From Natronogracilivirga saccharolytica (lineage in GTDB: Bacteria; Bacteroidota; Rhodothermia; Balneolales; Natronogracilivirgulaceae): a stretch of DNA of 64,000 bases. Location of the stretch: positions 62,001-126,000 of the forward strand of contig NZ_JAFIDN010000011.1 in assembly GCF_017921895.1 (NCBI RefSeq), written 5' to 3'. Below are positions 43,502 to 53,170 of this stretch, in pieces; positions within the stretch are counted from its first letter, which is position 1, and every line of letters begins with the position of its first letter. Below the pieces are notes generated by a model that saw only the letters and a list, made by a program, of their open reading frames with translations, did no database searches and was not told the DNA's origin. A program made the translations under genes and the position numbers.

Positions 43502-44815
43502 GTGTCAAAACGGACAGAAATTCTAGAAAAAACATACGAAATACTTACTATTGATGATGAGCGTGCCTGCCGCGACATCCCCGACAGTGCCTGCCGGGAA
43601 GCGCCGGGCAACTTTTTTCTCAATGCCGGAAACGGGGCGCTGACCAAGCTCGCCGAACAAATTGCGAGCCCCTCGCTAGTGCTGCCATGGCTGCTTGGGG
43701 CGATGGGAGCACCGGCATCGCTTAGTGGTTTCCTGGTTCCACTAAGCAAAAGCGGGTCATTGATGCCTCAGCTCCTGGTGTCATCCCGCATCCGCAAGTA
43801 TTCCCGCCGCAAATATTTCTGGGTGGCGGCCGGATACACCCAGGCTTTGTCGCTGCTTCTGATGATACCGCTCACACTTTTCGTCGGCGGACTCTGGGGC
43901 GGAATCGGTATTCTGTTGATGCTCGCTTTGTTCAGCATTTCAAGCGGGGTGGCATCCGTCAGTTTCAAGGATGTGATGGCCAAAACCATCCCGAAAGGCA
44001 AACGCGGGACGCTTCTGTCCATTCGTGCCACGGTCGGCGGGGCGCTTGCGCTTGGGGCCGGTGCCTGGCTGATGATCAGCGGCGGCGAAGATGAGCCGAT
44101 TGCATTTTACGGTGCACTGCTTGCTGTCGCTGCGATATTATGGCTGGTGGCCACAACGCTTTTTGCTTTTATACGTGAGTACCCGGGAGCAACGGACGGC
44201 GGACGCAATGCCATTGATGAGGCGCAAAAAGGGTGGCAGCTCCTTACGGAACAGAAAGATTTTCGCAATTTCGTCATCGCCCGCAGCCTTTTGCTCGGCG
44301 TACCCCTGGTTATTCCGTTTTACTCGCTTTTTGCACGCGAACTCGGTACCGGACTCAGCGGACTGGGTCTGTTTGTTATGGCCAACAGCCTGGCAATGGT
44401 GCTAAGCAGCTACTTTTGGGGCCGGCTGGCCGACCGCTCCAGCAAACATGCCATGGCTTACGGCGGAATGGTCGGCACGGCTGCTGCACTCCTGGCGCTT
44501 GGACTTGGTTGGCTGATGGGGGGTGAGTACACCGCCTGGTGGCTGGCAACGGTCATTTTCATCACCGGTTTTGCCCAGGCCGGAACCCGCATGGGACGGA
44601 AAACCTATCTGGTGGATGCCGCCCCGAAGGATGAGCGTCCGCTTTATGTAGCCGTGAGCAATACGCTTGTCGGAATTATTTTCCTGTCCTCAGCACTCAT
44701 CGGGCTTCTGGCCGGATTGATCGGAGTGCAGGGGGTGATTATCGTGTTTACTCTGATGATGGTTGCAGGGTCACTGATGGCGCTCAGATTGCCCGATGCG
44801 GGGTTTGAGGCGTAA
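43502..44815 (+). CDS. Major facilitator superfamily transporter
   Basis: About 437 residues from a GTG at 43502, which has AGAAGGG eight bases upstream. A TTG at 43481 would overlap the preceding gene. A soluble N-terminus of about 60 residues is followed by roughly twelve hydrophobic helices (for example ALSLLLMIPLTLFVGGLWGG and GGIGILLMLALFSISSG) and the MFS loop-2-like signature RKYSRRKYFWVAAG. GRLADRSSKHAMAYGG fits the mid loop. It would transport a small solute across the inner membrane; the substrate is unknown. It is convergent with rimO. Confidence 0.85.
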   Translation: MSKRTEILEKTYEILTIDDERACRDIPDSACREAPGNFFLNAGNGALTKLAEQIASPSLVLPWLLGAMGAPASLSGFLVPLSKSGSLMPQLLVSSRIRKYSRRKYFWVAAGYTQALSLLLMIPLTLFVGGLWGGIGILLMLALFSISSGVASVSFKDVMAKTIPKGKRGTLLSIRATVGGALALGAGAWLMISGGEDEPIAFYGALLAVAAILWLVATTLFAFIREYPGATDGGRNAIDEAQKGWQLLTEQKDFRNFVIARSLLLGVPLVIPFYSLFARELGTGLSGLGLFVMANSLAMVLSSYFWGRLADRSSKHAMAYGGMVGTAAALLALGLGWLMGGEYTAWWLATVIFITGFAQAGTRMGRKTYLVDAAPKDERPLYVAVSNTLVGIIFLSSALIGLLAGLIGVQGVIIVFTLMMVAGSLMALRLPDAGFEA

Positions 44816-44823
44816 GCCGGTTT

Positions 44824-46140
44824 TCAGCTTTCAATCACCCCGAAAAGATCAAACGCCTCGGCATCGGTGATTCGCACCCGGTAAAACGAACCCGCATGCA
44901 GATCGCCGGTTGAAAATCCGTCAGCGGCACTCTGGATGATCACTTCGTTGTCCACTTCGGGAGTATCCCACTCGGTGCGGCCGTAGGCAACTCCGTCCTC
45001 GATCCGGTCAATCAGCACCGGCAGCACCCGCTCGATCAGCTCCTCATTGTGCTCTCTGGAAATCTCCTCCTGCACGGCCATCAGCTCCTGAACGCGGCGC
45101 TGCTTTTCGGCCGCCGGAACCGGATCGCCCAGCTCATAGGCCGTGGTGGCTTCCTCCTGCGAATAGGCAAAACACCCCAGCCGCTCAAACCGGATTTCAC
45201 GCACAAAATCAATCAGCTCCTCGAAATGCTCCCGCATCTCGGCCGGATATCCGACGATGAGCGTGGTTCTGAGCCGGATTCCCGGCACCTCTTCGCGGAT
45301 CTGATGAAGCAGCTCCCTCATGCGCTGCCCGCTCATGCCGCGGCGCATCGATTTCAGCACTTCAGTGCTGGCGTGCTGCACCGGCATGTCCAGATAGTTG
45401 CAGATGTTGTCCCGGTCGCGGATGACCGGGAGGATGTCCGTCGGGAAGCGGGCCGGATAGGCGTACTGAAGCCGGATCCAGTCAAATCCGACATCCGACA
45501 ACCGTTCCAGCAGGTCCGAAAGGGTGCGTTTTCCGTACAGGTCGAGCCCGTACCAGGTCAGGTCCTGCCCGATCAGCACCAGCTCACGAACGCCCTTTTC
45601 CTTAAGTTTCCGGGCCTCGGTCACAAGCTCATCAGCCGGACGCGAAACATGTCCGCCCCGCATTATCGGAATAGCACAAAACGAACAGCTCTGGTCACAT
45701 CCCTCCGAAATTTTCAGATAGGCATAATGGGACGGATTGGTCAGCATACGCTCGCCGATCAGCTCCTTCCGGTACCGGCCGCCGAGCTCTTTCAGTACAT
45801 CAGGAAGGGATGTGTGGCTGCTGCCGAAATACTTGTCCACTTCCGGGATGTCGGCCCGCAGGTCATCGAGATAGCGGTCCGACAGGCACCCCATCACCAG
45901 CAGGCGGTCCAGTTTTCCCTGCTGCTTCAGCGAAACCCCCTCCAGAATGTGATTGATCGACTCCTCCTTGGCATCTTCGATGAAGCCGCATGTGTTGATC
46001 ACCAGCACATTGGCATCGGATATGTCCGATACGATTTCAAATTCGTTGGCACGCGCCTGGGCGATAAACACCTCGGAATCGACCTGGTTTTTTGAGCAGC
46101 CGAGGGTGTCGACATAGATGCGCGGAAGCTGTGTTTGCAT
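44824..46140 (-). CDS. rimO: Ribosomal protein uS12 methylthiotransferase RimO
   Basis: 438 residues, full length. The N-terminal MTTase domain holds its three Fe-S ligands (GCSKNQVDSE C15, NTCGFI C51, MGCLSDRY C85). The radical SAM domain has ISEGCDQSCSFCAIPIMRG with C148, C152 and C155. A TRAM domain ends the protein (RVLPVLIDRI...GDLHAGSFYRVRITDAEAFDLFG). SKNQVDSE and CAIPIMRG.HxSRP separate RimO from MiaB. It methylthiolates the conserved Asp of ribosomal protein S12. It is monocistronic. Confidence 0.95.
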   Translation of the reverse strand: MQTQLPRIYVDTLGCSKNQVDSEVFIAQARANEFEIVSDISDANVLVINTCGFIEDAKEESINHILEGVSLKQQGKLDRLLVMGCLSDRYLDDLRADIPEVDKYFGSSHTSLPDVLKELGGRYRKELIGERMLTNPSHYAYLKISEGCDQSCSFCAIPIMRGGHVSRPADELVTEARKLKEKGVRELVLIGQDLTWYGLDLYGKRTLSDLLERLSDVGFDWIRLQYAYPARFPTDILPVIRDRDNICNYLDMPVQHASTEVLKSMRRGMSGQRMRELLHQIREEVPGIRLRTTLIVGYPAEMREHFEELIDFVREIRFERLGCFAYSQEEATTAYELGDPVPAAEKQRRVQELMAVQEEISREHNEELIERVLPVLIDRIEDGVAYGRTEWDTPEVDNEVIIQSAADGFSTGDLHAGSFYRVRITDAEAFDLFGVIES

Positions 46141-46286
46141 GTTGGCTGATGGATTTCTGTGTGATTGTGAAGCTGAACTGTTTATCGGGTGATTTAAGGA
46201 CGGTTACCGGTTGGCTCAGGTTAATTTCGGAAAATTTTTGGTGATTTCGGTTATTTCCGGATGATCAGGTTTGTCGCAGGCCACAG

Positions 46287-47873
46287 CTATTTCCGGATCC
46301 GCCATTCGGCAGGGTGATAGTTGTTCATGCGTCTGCCCACATGCTTCATCCACCCCAGCGGGAGTCCGCGGTGCATGGCAAGATACCAGCCGCCGGATGT
46401 GCCATTCTCCGGAACGGGCAGGCTTTCCCTTCTCAGAAACTGCAACGCTTTCTCGCGGTTGCAGGTGATCTGCGGAAAAAACGATGCATCCAGATGGATG
46501 TCGAGTGCCGCCGCTGCGGCCGGACGCACCTCGTCGCGGATGACCTTGCCGACTTCCGTGCCGGCATACAGCACCGTCAAAACGGATGAAAGCAGCCTGA
46601 GAGAATGCATGTGGTTTCCGTGAAGCCGGAAAAGCCGGTCTCCGATCTGGTACCAGTCGCAGGGTTCATCCGGATACCACTTCCGGACCTGCTCCACCGC
46701 CGTACTGCCGGCCGCACCGATTTTATTGCTGCTGTTCCTGCCGCCTCGCTTTGCAGCGCCCCTGCCGCCCGGGGCACTTCCACTGCTTCCGGTGTTTCTG
46801 CCGCGCCCGGCTCCTCTGCTGCCCCCGGTGTCTCTGCCACCCCCTGCGTCTCCGATGCCTCCGGTGCTTCTGCTGCTTGCGGCACCTGTGCTGCCAACGG
46901 CACCTCCGCTGCCGGGCTTTCGGATAATACTCAGGAAGAATCCTTCGCCGCCGGTTCGGTGAGGCAGGAAGCCGTATCCGGTCACCGGGCCCTCGCGAAT
47001 TTCGGTTATTTGCTGCATTCCGTTCCGGCTCTCACCCGTCATCCCGTCACGATTGTTTGTATCCAGCCGGACGCATTCACCACCGGTCTGATCCAGCAGC
47101 CGGGCGATATTCCGTTCATTTTCATCGGGATTGAATGTGCAGGTGGTATAGATCAGGTATCCGCCCGGACGAAGGGCCGGCCAGATATCGGACAGGATTG
47201 ACCGCTGGCGCAGCGAACAGTGGCGCGCATTGTCCGGCGTCCATTCGAGGCGGGCATCGGGATCCTTCCGGAAAAGCCCCTCGCCCGAGCAAGGCGCATC
47301 GGCAAGAATCAGGTCGAAAAACCCGCCCAATTCGTCGAATCGGAAAGATTCATTGCGGGTGACCGCGATATTTCCGGTACCCCATTTGATGCTGTTTTCC
47401 ATCAGGGCGGGCACGCGGGAGCGGATGACCTCATTGGCCACGATCATCGCATCGGGGAAATGGGACGCCATCAGGGTGGTCTTGCCGCCCGGCGCAGCAC
47501 AGGCATCGAGAATCAGTCCGGGGCCCTCATCCGAAGCGTCGTCATCCGGCCACAACTCCGTCAGCACCCGCTCAAGAAACATCGAGCTGGCCTCCTGGAC
47601 GTAATAACTGCCGGCGTGAAACAGGGGATCCAGCGTGAAGGATGGACGCTTATCGAGGAAAAAGCCGTTCCGCGACCACGCAACCGGCTCCCCCGGCGGC
47701 ACGGGATCATCGCTTATGCGCTCCCATTTTTGCGGATGGATGCGGATGGAGGTCCGGCCCGGTTCATCAAGCGCACGCAGAAACGCCCCGGCTTCATCAG
47801 GAAACTGGCGGGAAATCCGGTCGGCAAAATCGCCGGGCAGCGGTGGATTGTCACATTTCGATGCCGGACGCAT
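46287..47873 (-). CDS. rsmF: RsmF-like 16S rRNA m5C methyltransferase (NOL1/NOP2/Sun)
   Basis: 528 residues. Class I methyltransferase with ACAAPGGKTTLMA (SAM site, about 124-136), ADAPCSGEG (C195, release Cys) and YTTCTFNPDENE (C245, nucleophile), which define RNA m5C methyltransferases. The C-terminal PUA-like part (MHRGLPLGWMKHVG) fits RsmF/YebU. Between them, residues 321-395 are a Gly/Ala/Ser/Arg-rich low-complexity stretch absent from normal members. The target, m5C1407 of 16S rRNA in E. coli, is inferred from the family. The downstream half should still fold. It follows an MscS gene on the same strand. Confidence 0.87.
   Translation of the reverse strand: MRPASKCDNPPLPGDFADRISRQFPDEAGAFLRALDEPGRTSIRIHPQKWERISDDPVPPGEPVAWSRNGFFLDKRPSFTLDPLFHAGSYYVQEASSMFLERVLTELWPDDDASDEGPGLILDACAAPGGKTTLMASHFPDAMIVANEVIRSRVPALMENSIKWGTGNIAVTRNESFRFDELGGFFDLILADAPCSGEGLFRKDPDARLEWTPDNARHCSLRQRSILSDIWPALRPGGYLIYTTCTFNPDENERNIARLLDQTGGECVRLDTNNRDGMTGESRNGMQQITEIREGPVTGYGFLPHRTGGEGFFLSIIRKPGSGGAVGSTGAASSRSTGGIGDAGGGRDTGGSRGAGRGRNTGSSGSAPGGRGAAKRGGRNSSNKIGAAGSTAVEQVRKWYPDEPCDWYQIGDRLFRLHGNHMHSLRLLSSVLTVLYAGTEVGKVIRDEVRPAAAAALDIHLDASFFPQITCNREKALQFLRRESLPVPENGTSGGWYLAMHRGLPLGWMKHVGRRMNNYHPAEWRIRK
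46689..46913 (-). repeat. Low-complexity GC-rich insert in the RsmF-like gene
   Basis: Degenerate GGX-GCX-AGX codon repeats encode residues 321-395, rich in G, A, S, R and T (for example SSRSTGGIGDAGGGRDTGG). It separates the methyltransferase core from the PUA-like end and is in frame. Confidence 0.75.
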
Positions 47874-47930
47874 ACGTTTTTCTTTGGTCTGGATTAGCGG
47901 TTGCTTTGACTGGCAATTGCCTTCACGTAT

Positions 47931-48935
47931 CTATTGCCGTGATGCATGACCTTCCGCAGAGCCGGAATTGCTCTGCGGAGAGCCGGGGTCGTCCTGCGGC
48001 ACACCCCACGGACTGCTGCCCTCACGCGCCCGGTCATAATACCGGATGGTCGGATAGGCAAAGGATATATCCTTGTGTCCGGCCAGCTCGGTGAGCACGT
48101 CCTCCCAGATCTGATGTTCGGTGCCGCGGCGGGTGCGCGGATTGGTGAGATAACGGATGGTCAGGATGATGCCGAAGTCTTTGACATCCGTGTAGACAGT
48201 GGGGGTGAGGATGCGGTAGGTGATGAGATACGACCGTGCGGCTTTGCGCAGCTGCTGCTTCGCCTCGGTTGAGATGTTGGCGGAGTGCCGGTCGGCTATC
48301 TGCTGCAGTATTTTCTTGGCTTTCTTCCAGTTGCTTTCCAGGCTGATCCGCACAGGCAGCTCGTTCCAGATAAAATGGAAGTCGGCGGTGTAATTGGCAA
48401 TGTTTTCGGTGAAGACCTTGTGGTTTGGGACGTGGATGACCCGGCCGGTGCTCTGGTCGGCATCCACCCAGTTGCCGATCTCCATCAGGCTGAATTTGAA
48501 AATCCGCTGGTCAATGACATCGCCGCTTACTCCCGCAATGTCAATCCGGTCACCGATTTCAAACGGCTTGCGCCAGATCAGGAATATCCATCCGGCAAGA
48601 TCGGCTACGGAATCCTTCAGCGCAATGACGATACCCGCCGACAGCAGTCCGAGAAAGGTGGCGATGGATTGGAATCCCTCAAACCAGGTGCGGCCGAGGA
48701 TGAGCAGGGCCATGAAAACCAGGACACGCGTAAAATATTTGCGCCACTTGTAGTGCAGCTCGGGGTCACTTGTGTGCCGGAATACCACACGCAGGACAAT
48801 CGCGCGGACAAGCCAGAACGCAAATATAAGGACGACGCTGAACAGCAGGTTCTGTGTGAAACTGTGGCTCAGATCCGCCATGTCGGCAACCGCCCTGGTA
48901 ATCCGGTTAACTATATGAACATCTTCCTGAACCAT
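47931..48935 (-). CDS. Mechanosensitive channel of the MscS family
   Basis: 334 residues. Three hydrophobic helices near the N-terminus lead into the pore-lining helix and beta domain: FLGLLSAGIVIALKDSVADL, AGWIFLIWRKPFEIGDRIDI, and a hydrophilic C-terminal part (IHVPNHKVFTENIANYT, VRISLESNWKKAKKIL). GDRIDIAGVSGDVIDQRIF is the MscS family beta-domain hallmark. It would release solutes under osmotic shock. The 60-residue C-terminus is Ser/Pro/Gly-rich. It sits upstream of the RsmF-like gene on the same strand, with a 57-bp gap. Confidence 0.9.
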   Translation of the reverse strand: MVQEDVHIVNRITRAVADMADLSHSFTQNLLFSVVLIFAFWLVRAIVLRVVFRHTSDPELHYKWRKYFTRVLVFMALLILGRTWFEGFQSIATFLGLLSAGIVIALKDSVADLAGWIFLIWRKPFEIGDRIDIAGVSGDVIDQRIFKFSLMEIGNWVDADQSTGRVIHVPNHKVFTENIANYTADFHFIWNELPVRISLESNWKKAKKILQQIADRHSANISTEAKQQLRKAARSYLITYRILTPTVYTDVKDFGIILTIRYLTNPRTRRGTEHQIWEDVLTELAGHKDISFAYPTIRYYDRAREGSSPWGVPQDDPGSPQSNSGSAEGHASRQ

Positions 48936-49043
48936 AATGCAGCCGCTGCTTCGGCGTTATAACTTGTGGAAACTGAAGATTTGAAATAAACGAGGAATTC
49001 GGTAATTTACGAAAATTGACATGCCAAAAGTAGCGACAAAATT

Positions 49044-49451
49044 ATGCTTTATACACTGACAATCATTCTCATCACCATCATTGCGGTATTGATGGTCATC
49101 GTTGTGCTTCTGCAGGCCGGCCAGGGTCAGGGACTTTCAGGCGGAATTGCCGGAGGCGGCGGACTTGCCGGCGGCGCCGGCGGAAATATGATGGGTGCGC
49201 GCAGAACAGCCGACTTCCTGTCGAAGTCGACATCGGTTCTTGCTGCACTTTTCCTTACACTCTGCGTCCTCGCGAACTTCTTCATTGATCAGGATACGGT
49301 AACCCAGAGTACCATTCAGGACCGTGCCGTTCCGGTGCAGACCGAACAGGCGACACCGGCCATGCCTGATGAAGAAGCGGCACCGCAGCAGCAGGCACCT
49401 GTACAAGAGGAAGGCCAGCAACAGCTGCCGGCCCAGCCTGACGAGCAGTAA
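49044..49451 (+). CDS. secG: Preprotein translocase subunit SecG
   Basis: 135 residues. Two transmembrane helices (LTIILITIIAVLMVIVVLLQ and STSVLAALFLTLCVLANFF) bracket the SecG loop, which has GQGQGLSGGIAGGGG and then NMMGARRTADFLSK. This is the conserved core. The C-terminal 60 residues are Gln/Pro/Glu-rich and longer than in E. coli SecG, as is common in Bacteroidota relatives. It joins SecY and SecE in the inner-membrane translocon. Monocistronic and divergent from the mscS gene. Confidence 0.93.
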   Translation: MLYTLTIILITIIAVLMVIVVLLQAGQGQGLSGGIAGGGGLAGGAGGNMMGARRTADFLSKSTSVLAALFLTLCVLANFFIDQDTVTQSTIQDRAVPVQTEQATPAMPDEEAAPQQQAPVQEEGQQQLPAQPDEQ

Positions 49452-49584
49452 CCAGCTGCCATTATTCCCGCTCTTTGGGGCAGGCTGTTGTCCGTCAACA
49501 GCCGAACAGATGCCGACTGCTGTTGACGCAGGCGGTTCAACCAGATAGCGTAAAGCCTCATATTTTTGAGCAGCTCTTGCCGGA

Positions 49585-50265
49585 TCAGCGCATCCGGGGA
49601 TTGATCAGCTCCGCTCCGTTATTGGAAGCGTTGTTGACATCCGTACTTACCTTGTAGGTGGACATTTCCTCCATCGGGTAGGGTTGCAGCAGCGATTTAA
49701 GCATCTCCGGCTGCGGCTTGACCGGATCCAGCCAGATACTGTAGTCATCCTCCCGTAAAATAACCGGCATTCTGTCGTGCAGCGGCTGCATCAGCGCATT
49801 CGCCTGGGTTGTAAGTATGGCAAACGTGTGCTGCTCGTTCCCTTCCGAATCCGTGTGCGTTTCGTAAATTCCGGCCATTCCGAACAGTTCCTGATCCAGA
49901 AGCCGGATATAAAACGGGATTTTTTTGCCGCCGCCAAAATCTTTCCACTCATAAAAACCGTTTGCCGGAACGACACAGCGTTTGCGCTGAAAGGCTTTCT
50001 TGAAGGAGGGTTTTTCGTCAACAGTTTCGCTGCGGGCATTGATCAGCGGTTTCCACTCAGAAGTGTTCTTGACAAATGGCGGAACCAACCCCCATTTCAA
50101 GGCACCCATTACCCGGTCCGATGTTCTGTGTGTCAGCACGACCGGCCGGACAGACCCCGGGGCGACATTGTAATCCGGCTCCAGGAGGCCGTCATCCTCC
50201 ACGGTCACACCGAACTGCTGTTCCACTGTTTTTTTATCCGAATATAGCGTATATCTTCCGCACAT
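49585..50265 (-). CDS. SRAP-domain protein (YedK/HMCES family)
   Basis: 226 residues, the normal length. It begins MCGRYTLYS so Cys2 becomes the catalytic N-terminal residue after Met removal. RPVVLTHR and MGALKWGLVPP, then PLINARSETVDEKPSF, CVVPANGFYEWK and MPVILREDDYSIWL are all SRAP motifs. The family shields abasic sites in single-stranded DNA by forming a covalent DNA-protein crosslink. No lexA-type box was recognised nearby. Convergent with secG. Confidence 0.95.
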   Translation of the reverse strand: MCGRYTLYSDKKTVEQQFGVTVEDDGLLEPDYNVAPGSVRPVVLTHRTSDRVMGALKWGLVPPFVKNTSEWKPLINARSETVDEKPSFKKAFQRKRCVVPANGFYEWKDFGGGKKIPFYIRLLDQELFGMAGIYETHTDSEGNEQHTFAILTTQANALMQPLHDRMPVILREDDYSIWLDPVKPQPEMLKSLLQPYPMEEMSTYKVSTDVNNASNNGAELINPRMR

Positions 50266-50355
50266 AATTTGTAGCTCTGCCTGGTAGTGATTTGTTCCGG
50301 ACTGATGTGTCAGCCGGAAAGATACACGGATTTAATCAAGAATCACCATACTTCC

Positions 50356-51282
50356 ATGAACGCAATTGACACAATTTTCAACTCTCTGGACGGGAGAGTT
50401 AGGGCAGGATGGCGGCTGTTGCTGCAGATCGTGCTCTCGTTCATTTTTCTCATTCCCCTTCAGCTTCTTGCCGGTGCTATAGGCGGTACGCAGCTCCAGA
50501 TCATAGCAGGCGGCATTGCCATTACCATGGGCGTCTGGGTGGCCGGCCTGATTCTCGACAAGCGCCCGATCCGTGATTTCGGACTGAATATGAATGCGCA
50601 GTGGTGGCGTGAATTCGGGATCGGCTTTGCGCTGGCTGCCGTGGTGATGACCCTGATTGCCGGCATTCAGCTGGCGGCGGGATGGATAGAGTTCTCCGGA
50701 TTCGGATGGGAGCGGGCATCGAGCCGCAACTTTCTGGTTGTGCTGGGAGCGTATATCCTCACGATGGCGGTAGTAGGATTTTATGAAGAGCTCTGGACAC
50801 GCGGCTATCAGCTGAAGAATCTGACGGAGGGATTCTGTTATGGCGGAAAGCGCAACAGAGCCGGCATTATTGCCATTGCCCTCACATCCATCCTGTTCGG
50901 GGTACTCCATCTGGGCAATCCCAACGCCAGTATGATGGGTATGATCGTCATCATGCTGGCCGGTGTGGCACTTGCCATCCCTTATGTGGTGACGGGGCAG
51001 CTCGGCATGTCCGTCGGACTCCATTTTGCATGGAATGTTGTACAGGGTGGATTTTACGGACTTCCCGTCAGCGGCATCCCTTTCCGGCAGTCGGTACTTC
51101 AGTTTGATATGATGGGGCCGGAACTCTGGACGGGCGGGCGCTTCGGGCCGGAGGGTGGCTTGCTGGGCCTGTTCGGCGTCCTGCTTATGCTGGCTATGAC
51201 GGTAGCTGTGCTTTACCGCAAGGGGTATTCCATGAGCGTCTCACCGGAAATCACCCGCCCGCCTTCTGACAGGTACACTTAA
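50356..51282 (+). CDS. CPBP family intramembrane metalloprotease
   Basis: 308 residues from ATG 50356. The frame is open from 50287, but those codons are polar and not helix-like. About seven to eight hydrophobic helices. The CPBP/Abi motifs are present: GFYEELWTRGYQL with E144, E145 and R149, then FGVLHLGNPN with H185, and GLHFAWNVVQG with H223. Members cleave or process membrane-bound substrates such as CAAX-like proteins, but many are of unknown target. It is monocistronic, followed by a DEAD helicase after 103 bp. Confidence 0.88.
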   Translation: MNAIDTIFNSLDGRVRAGWRLLLQIVLSFIFLIPLQLLAGAIGGTQLQIIAGGIAITMGVWVAGLILDKRPIRDFGLNMNAQWWREFGIGFALAAVVMTLIAGIQLAAGWIEFSGFGWERASSRNFLVVLGAYILTMAVVGFYEELWTRGYQLKNLTEGFCYGGKRNRAGIIAIALTSILFGVLHLGNPNASMMGMIVIMLAGVALAIPYVVTGQLGMSVGLHFAWNVVQGGFYGLPVSGIPFRQSVLQFDMMGPELWTGGRFGPEGGLLGLFGVLLMLAMTVAVLYRKGYSMSVSPEITRPPSDRYT

Positions 51283-51385
51283 CTTTCACCGGTAAATTTC
51301 TTATATTGCAAGATTAGTGAAAAACTACTAATAACCGCTTATTCATATAGAAATAAGCCTTTATTCCAATAAGAAATCAGATATT

Positions 51386-53149
51386 TTGTCATTTGAAAAA
51401 TTCAACCTCCACGAAGAGGTATTAAACGGTTTAAGGGATATGGGTTTTGAAAAACCCACCCCTATTCAGGAATCATGCATACCATTGATTATGGAAGGCC
51501 GCGATGTGCTGGCCTCGGCGCAGACAGGCACCGGAAAAACAGCTGCATTTGCGATCCCCGTACTTGAAAAACTCTCCGAAAAAAAGAAAGAGAAGAAGGA
51601 GGGCATCCGTGCCCTGATCATTACACCGACACGAGAACTGGCCGGACAGGTGGATGAAGCCTTTTTTGCCATCGGTTACCATACCGGACTGTCCACTGCC
51701 AAAGTGTATGGCGGAGACGACTGGGGACGCCAGGAAAAAGCCCTCAACCGGGGAACCAACATCATTGTTGCCACACCGGGCCGGCTGCTCGACCATATCA
51801 AGATCCATGACATCGACTTCAGCAACCTCGACTTTCTGATCCTTGACGAAGCAGACAGGATGCTGGACATGGGGTTCATCCCTGATATCACGCAGATCGT
51901 AAGCAAACTCCCGAAGAAACGACAGACCTTGCTGTTCTCGGCCACACTTCCGCAGAAAATCATCCAGCTGGCAAGAAAGATGATGAATAATCCCGAAAGG
52001 GTGAATATGGCTCCGGATAACAGGGCCGCAGAAGGGGTCACCCAGGGGATGTACTATGTGGAAGAGCGCGATAAGCTGCCGCTGGTGCTGAACTTGTACG
52101 AAAATGAAAAATGGCCGTCAGCCATCATTTTCATGTCGACCAAGCGCGCCGTGGACAAGCTTTCCCGCGAGCTGAAGAAAAAAGGTGCCAGCGTCACCAG
52201 TATTCACGGAGACCGTTCCCAGGCTGAGCGCGAAGCCGCCCTGGAAAGTTTCCGCAAAGGCGAGTACCGGGTCATTGTCGCCACCGATGTCATGGCCCGC
52301 GGCATCGACGTCGAAGGTATATCCCACATCATCAACTTCAGTGTCCCCCACGATGTTGAGGACTATGTGCACCGTATCGGACGCACGGCCCGCGCCGAAG
52401 CAACCGGTGATGCCATTACACTGGTGTCCGGACAGGATCGCCGCTACATGGAAAATATCATCCGTGAGATGGATTCCGAGATCAAAAAGCTGCAGGTTCC
52501 GGATCTGCATGGCGGAAAGCCCGGCCGCAAATCCGGTGATTCCGGTCAGGAACAAAAAGGCAGAAAAGGCAAGCCGGGTCAGAACGGTCGCAAGAAGCCG
52601 CAGAAGGAAGAAAAAGACTCCGGTTCCGAAGAGGCCAAAGCTGCTGCCGATGAATCCGGACAGGATCAGAAGCAAGAGCAGCAGTCCGAAAGACCGAAGC
52701 GCCGCCGTGGACGAAGGAGGCCGGGTGGAAACCGGCGCAAAGGCAAGAAGCCGCAGCAAGAGCAACAACAGGAACAAGCCGGTCAGCAGCAAGCCGCCGG
52801 ACAGGATCAGAAAAAGCAGCAAAAAGAAGACAGCGACACCGGATCCGGTCAGCAGCAGGGCCGCAAAAAGCAGCAGGGCCGCAGTAAACAACAGCCCCGC
52901 AAAGGTAAGCCTTCCTCTGATGACGGCGGCCGGAAAGGCGGCAGGCAGCGGAAGGGCCCGCCCCGCGGACGCAAGCCGGCCGGACATAAAGCCGGGGCGC
53001 GCGGACGAAAGAAACCAACCGGAAAAGAGGCCGAACGCAAGGAGCTTTTTGACAACATCACATCACCCGACATGGCAAAGGTAAATAAGTCGGTGAGCAA
53101 AAAGCGCGGCGTATGGTCGAAAATCAAGGGAATATTTGGCGGTGAATAA
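51386..53149 (+). CDS. DEAD-box RNA helicase with long basic low-complexity tail
   Basis: 587 residues from a TTG start (MSFEKFNLHEEVLNGLRDMGF). Q motif, AQTGTGKT (K51), DEAD (154-157), SAT and HRIGRTARA are all present, so the core RNA-unwinding engine is complete and RhlE-like. Residues about 375-555 are a disordered tail rich in K, R, Q, G and S (KPQKEEKDSGSEEAK, RPKRRRGRRRPGG), then a short conserved-looking end (KKRGVWSKIKGIFGGE). The tail is likely to bind RNA or drive condensates. It starts 21 bp ahead of an M48 protease gene and may share its transcript. Confidence 0.92.
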   Translation: MSFEKFNLHEEVLNGLRDMGFEKPTPIQESCIPLIMEGRDVLASAQTGTGKTAAFAIPVLEKLSEKKKEKKEGIRALIITPTRELAGQVDEAFFAIGYHTGLSTAKVYGGDDWGRQEKALNRGTNIIVATPGRLLDHIKIHDIDFSNLDFLILDEADRMLDMGFIPDITQIVSKLPKKRQTLLFSATLPQKIIQLARKMMNNPERVNMAPDNRAAEGVTQGMYYVEERDKLPLVLNLYENEKWPSAIIFMSTKRAVDKLSRELKKKGASVTSIHGDRSQAEREAALESFRKGEYRVIVATDVMARGIDVEGISHIINFSVPHDVEDYVHRIGRTARAEATGDAITLVSGQDRRYMENIIREMDSEIKKLQVPDLHGGKPGRKSGDSGQEQKGRKGKPGQNGRKKPQKEEKDSGSEEAKAAADESGQDQKQEQQSERPKRRRGRRRPGGNRRKGKKPQQEQQQEQAGQQQAAGQDQKKQQKEDSDTGSGQQQGRKKQQGRSKQQPRKGKPSSDDGGRKGGRQRKGPPRGRKPAGHKAGARGRKKPTGKEAERKELFDNITSPDMAKVNKSVSKKRGVWSKIKGIFGGE

Positions 53150-53170
53150 CGGGGGAGGCAAAATCCGGTC

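Noticed and set aside
45049..46095. 348-codon open frame on the + strand
   Set aside because: Antisense shadow of rimO.
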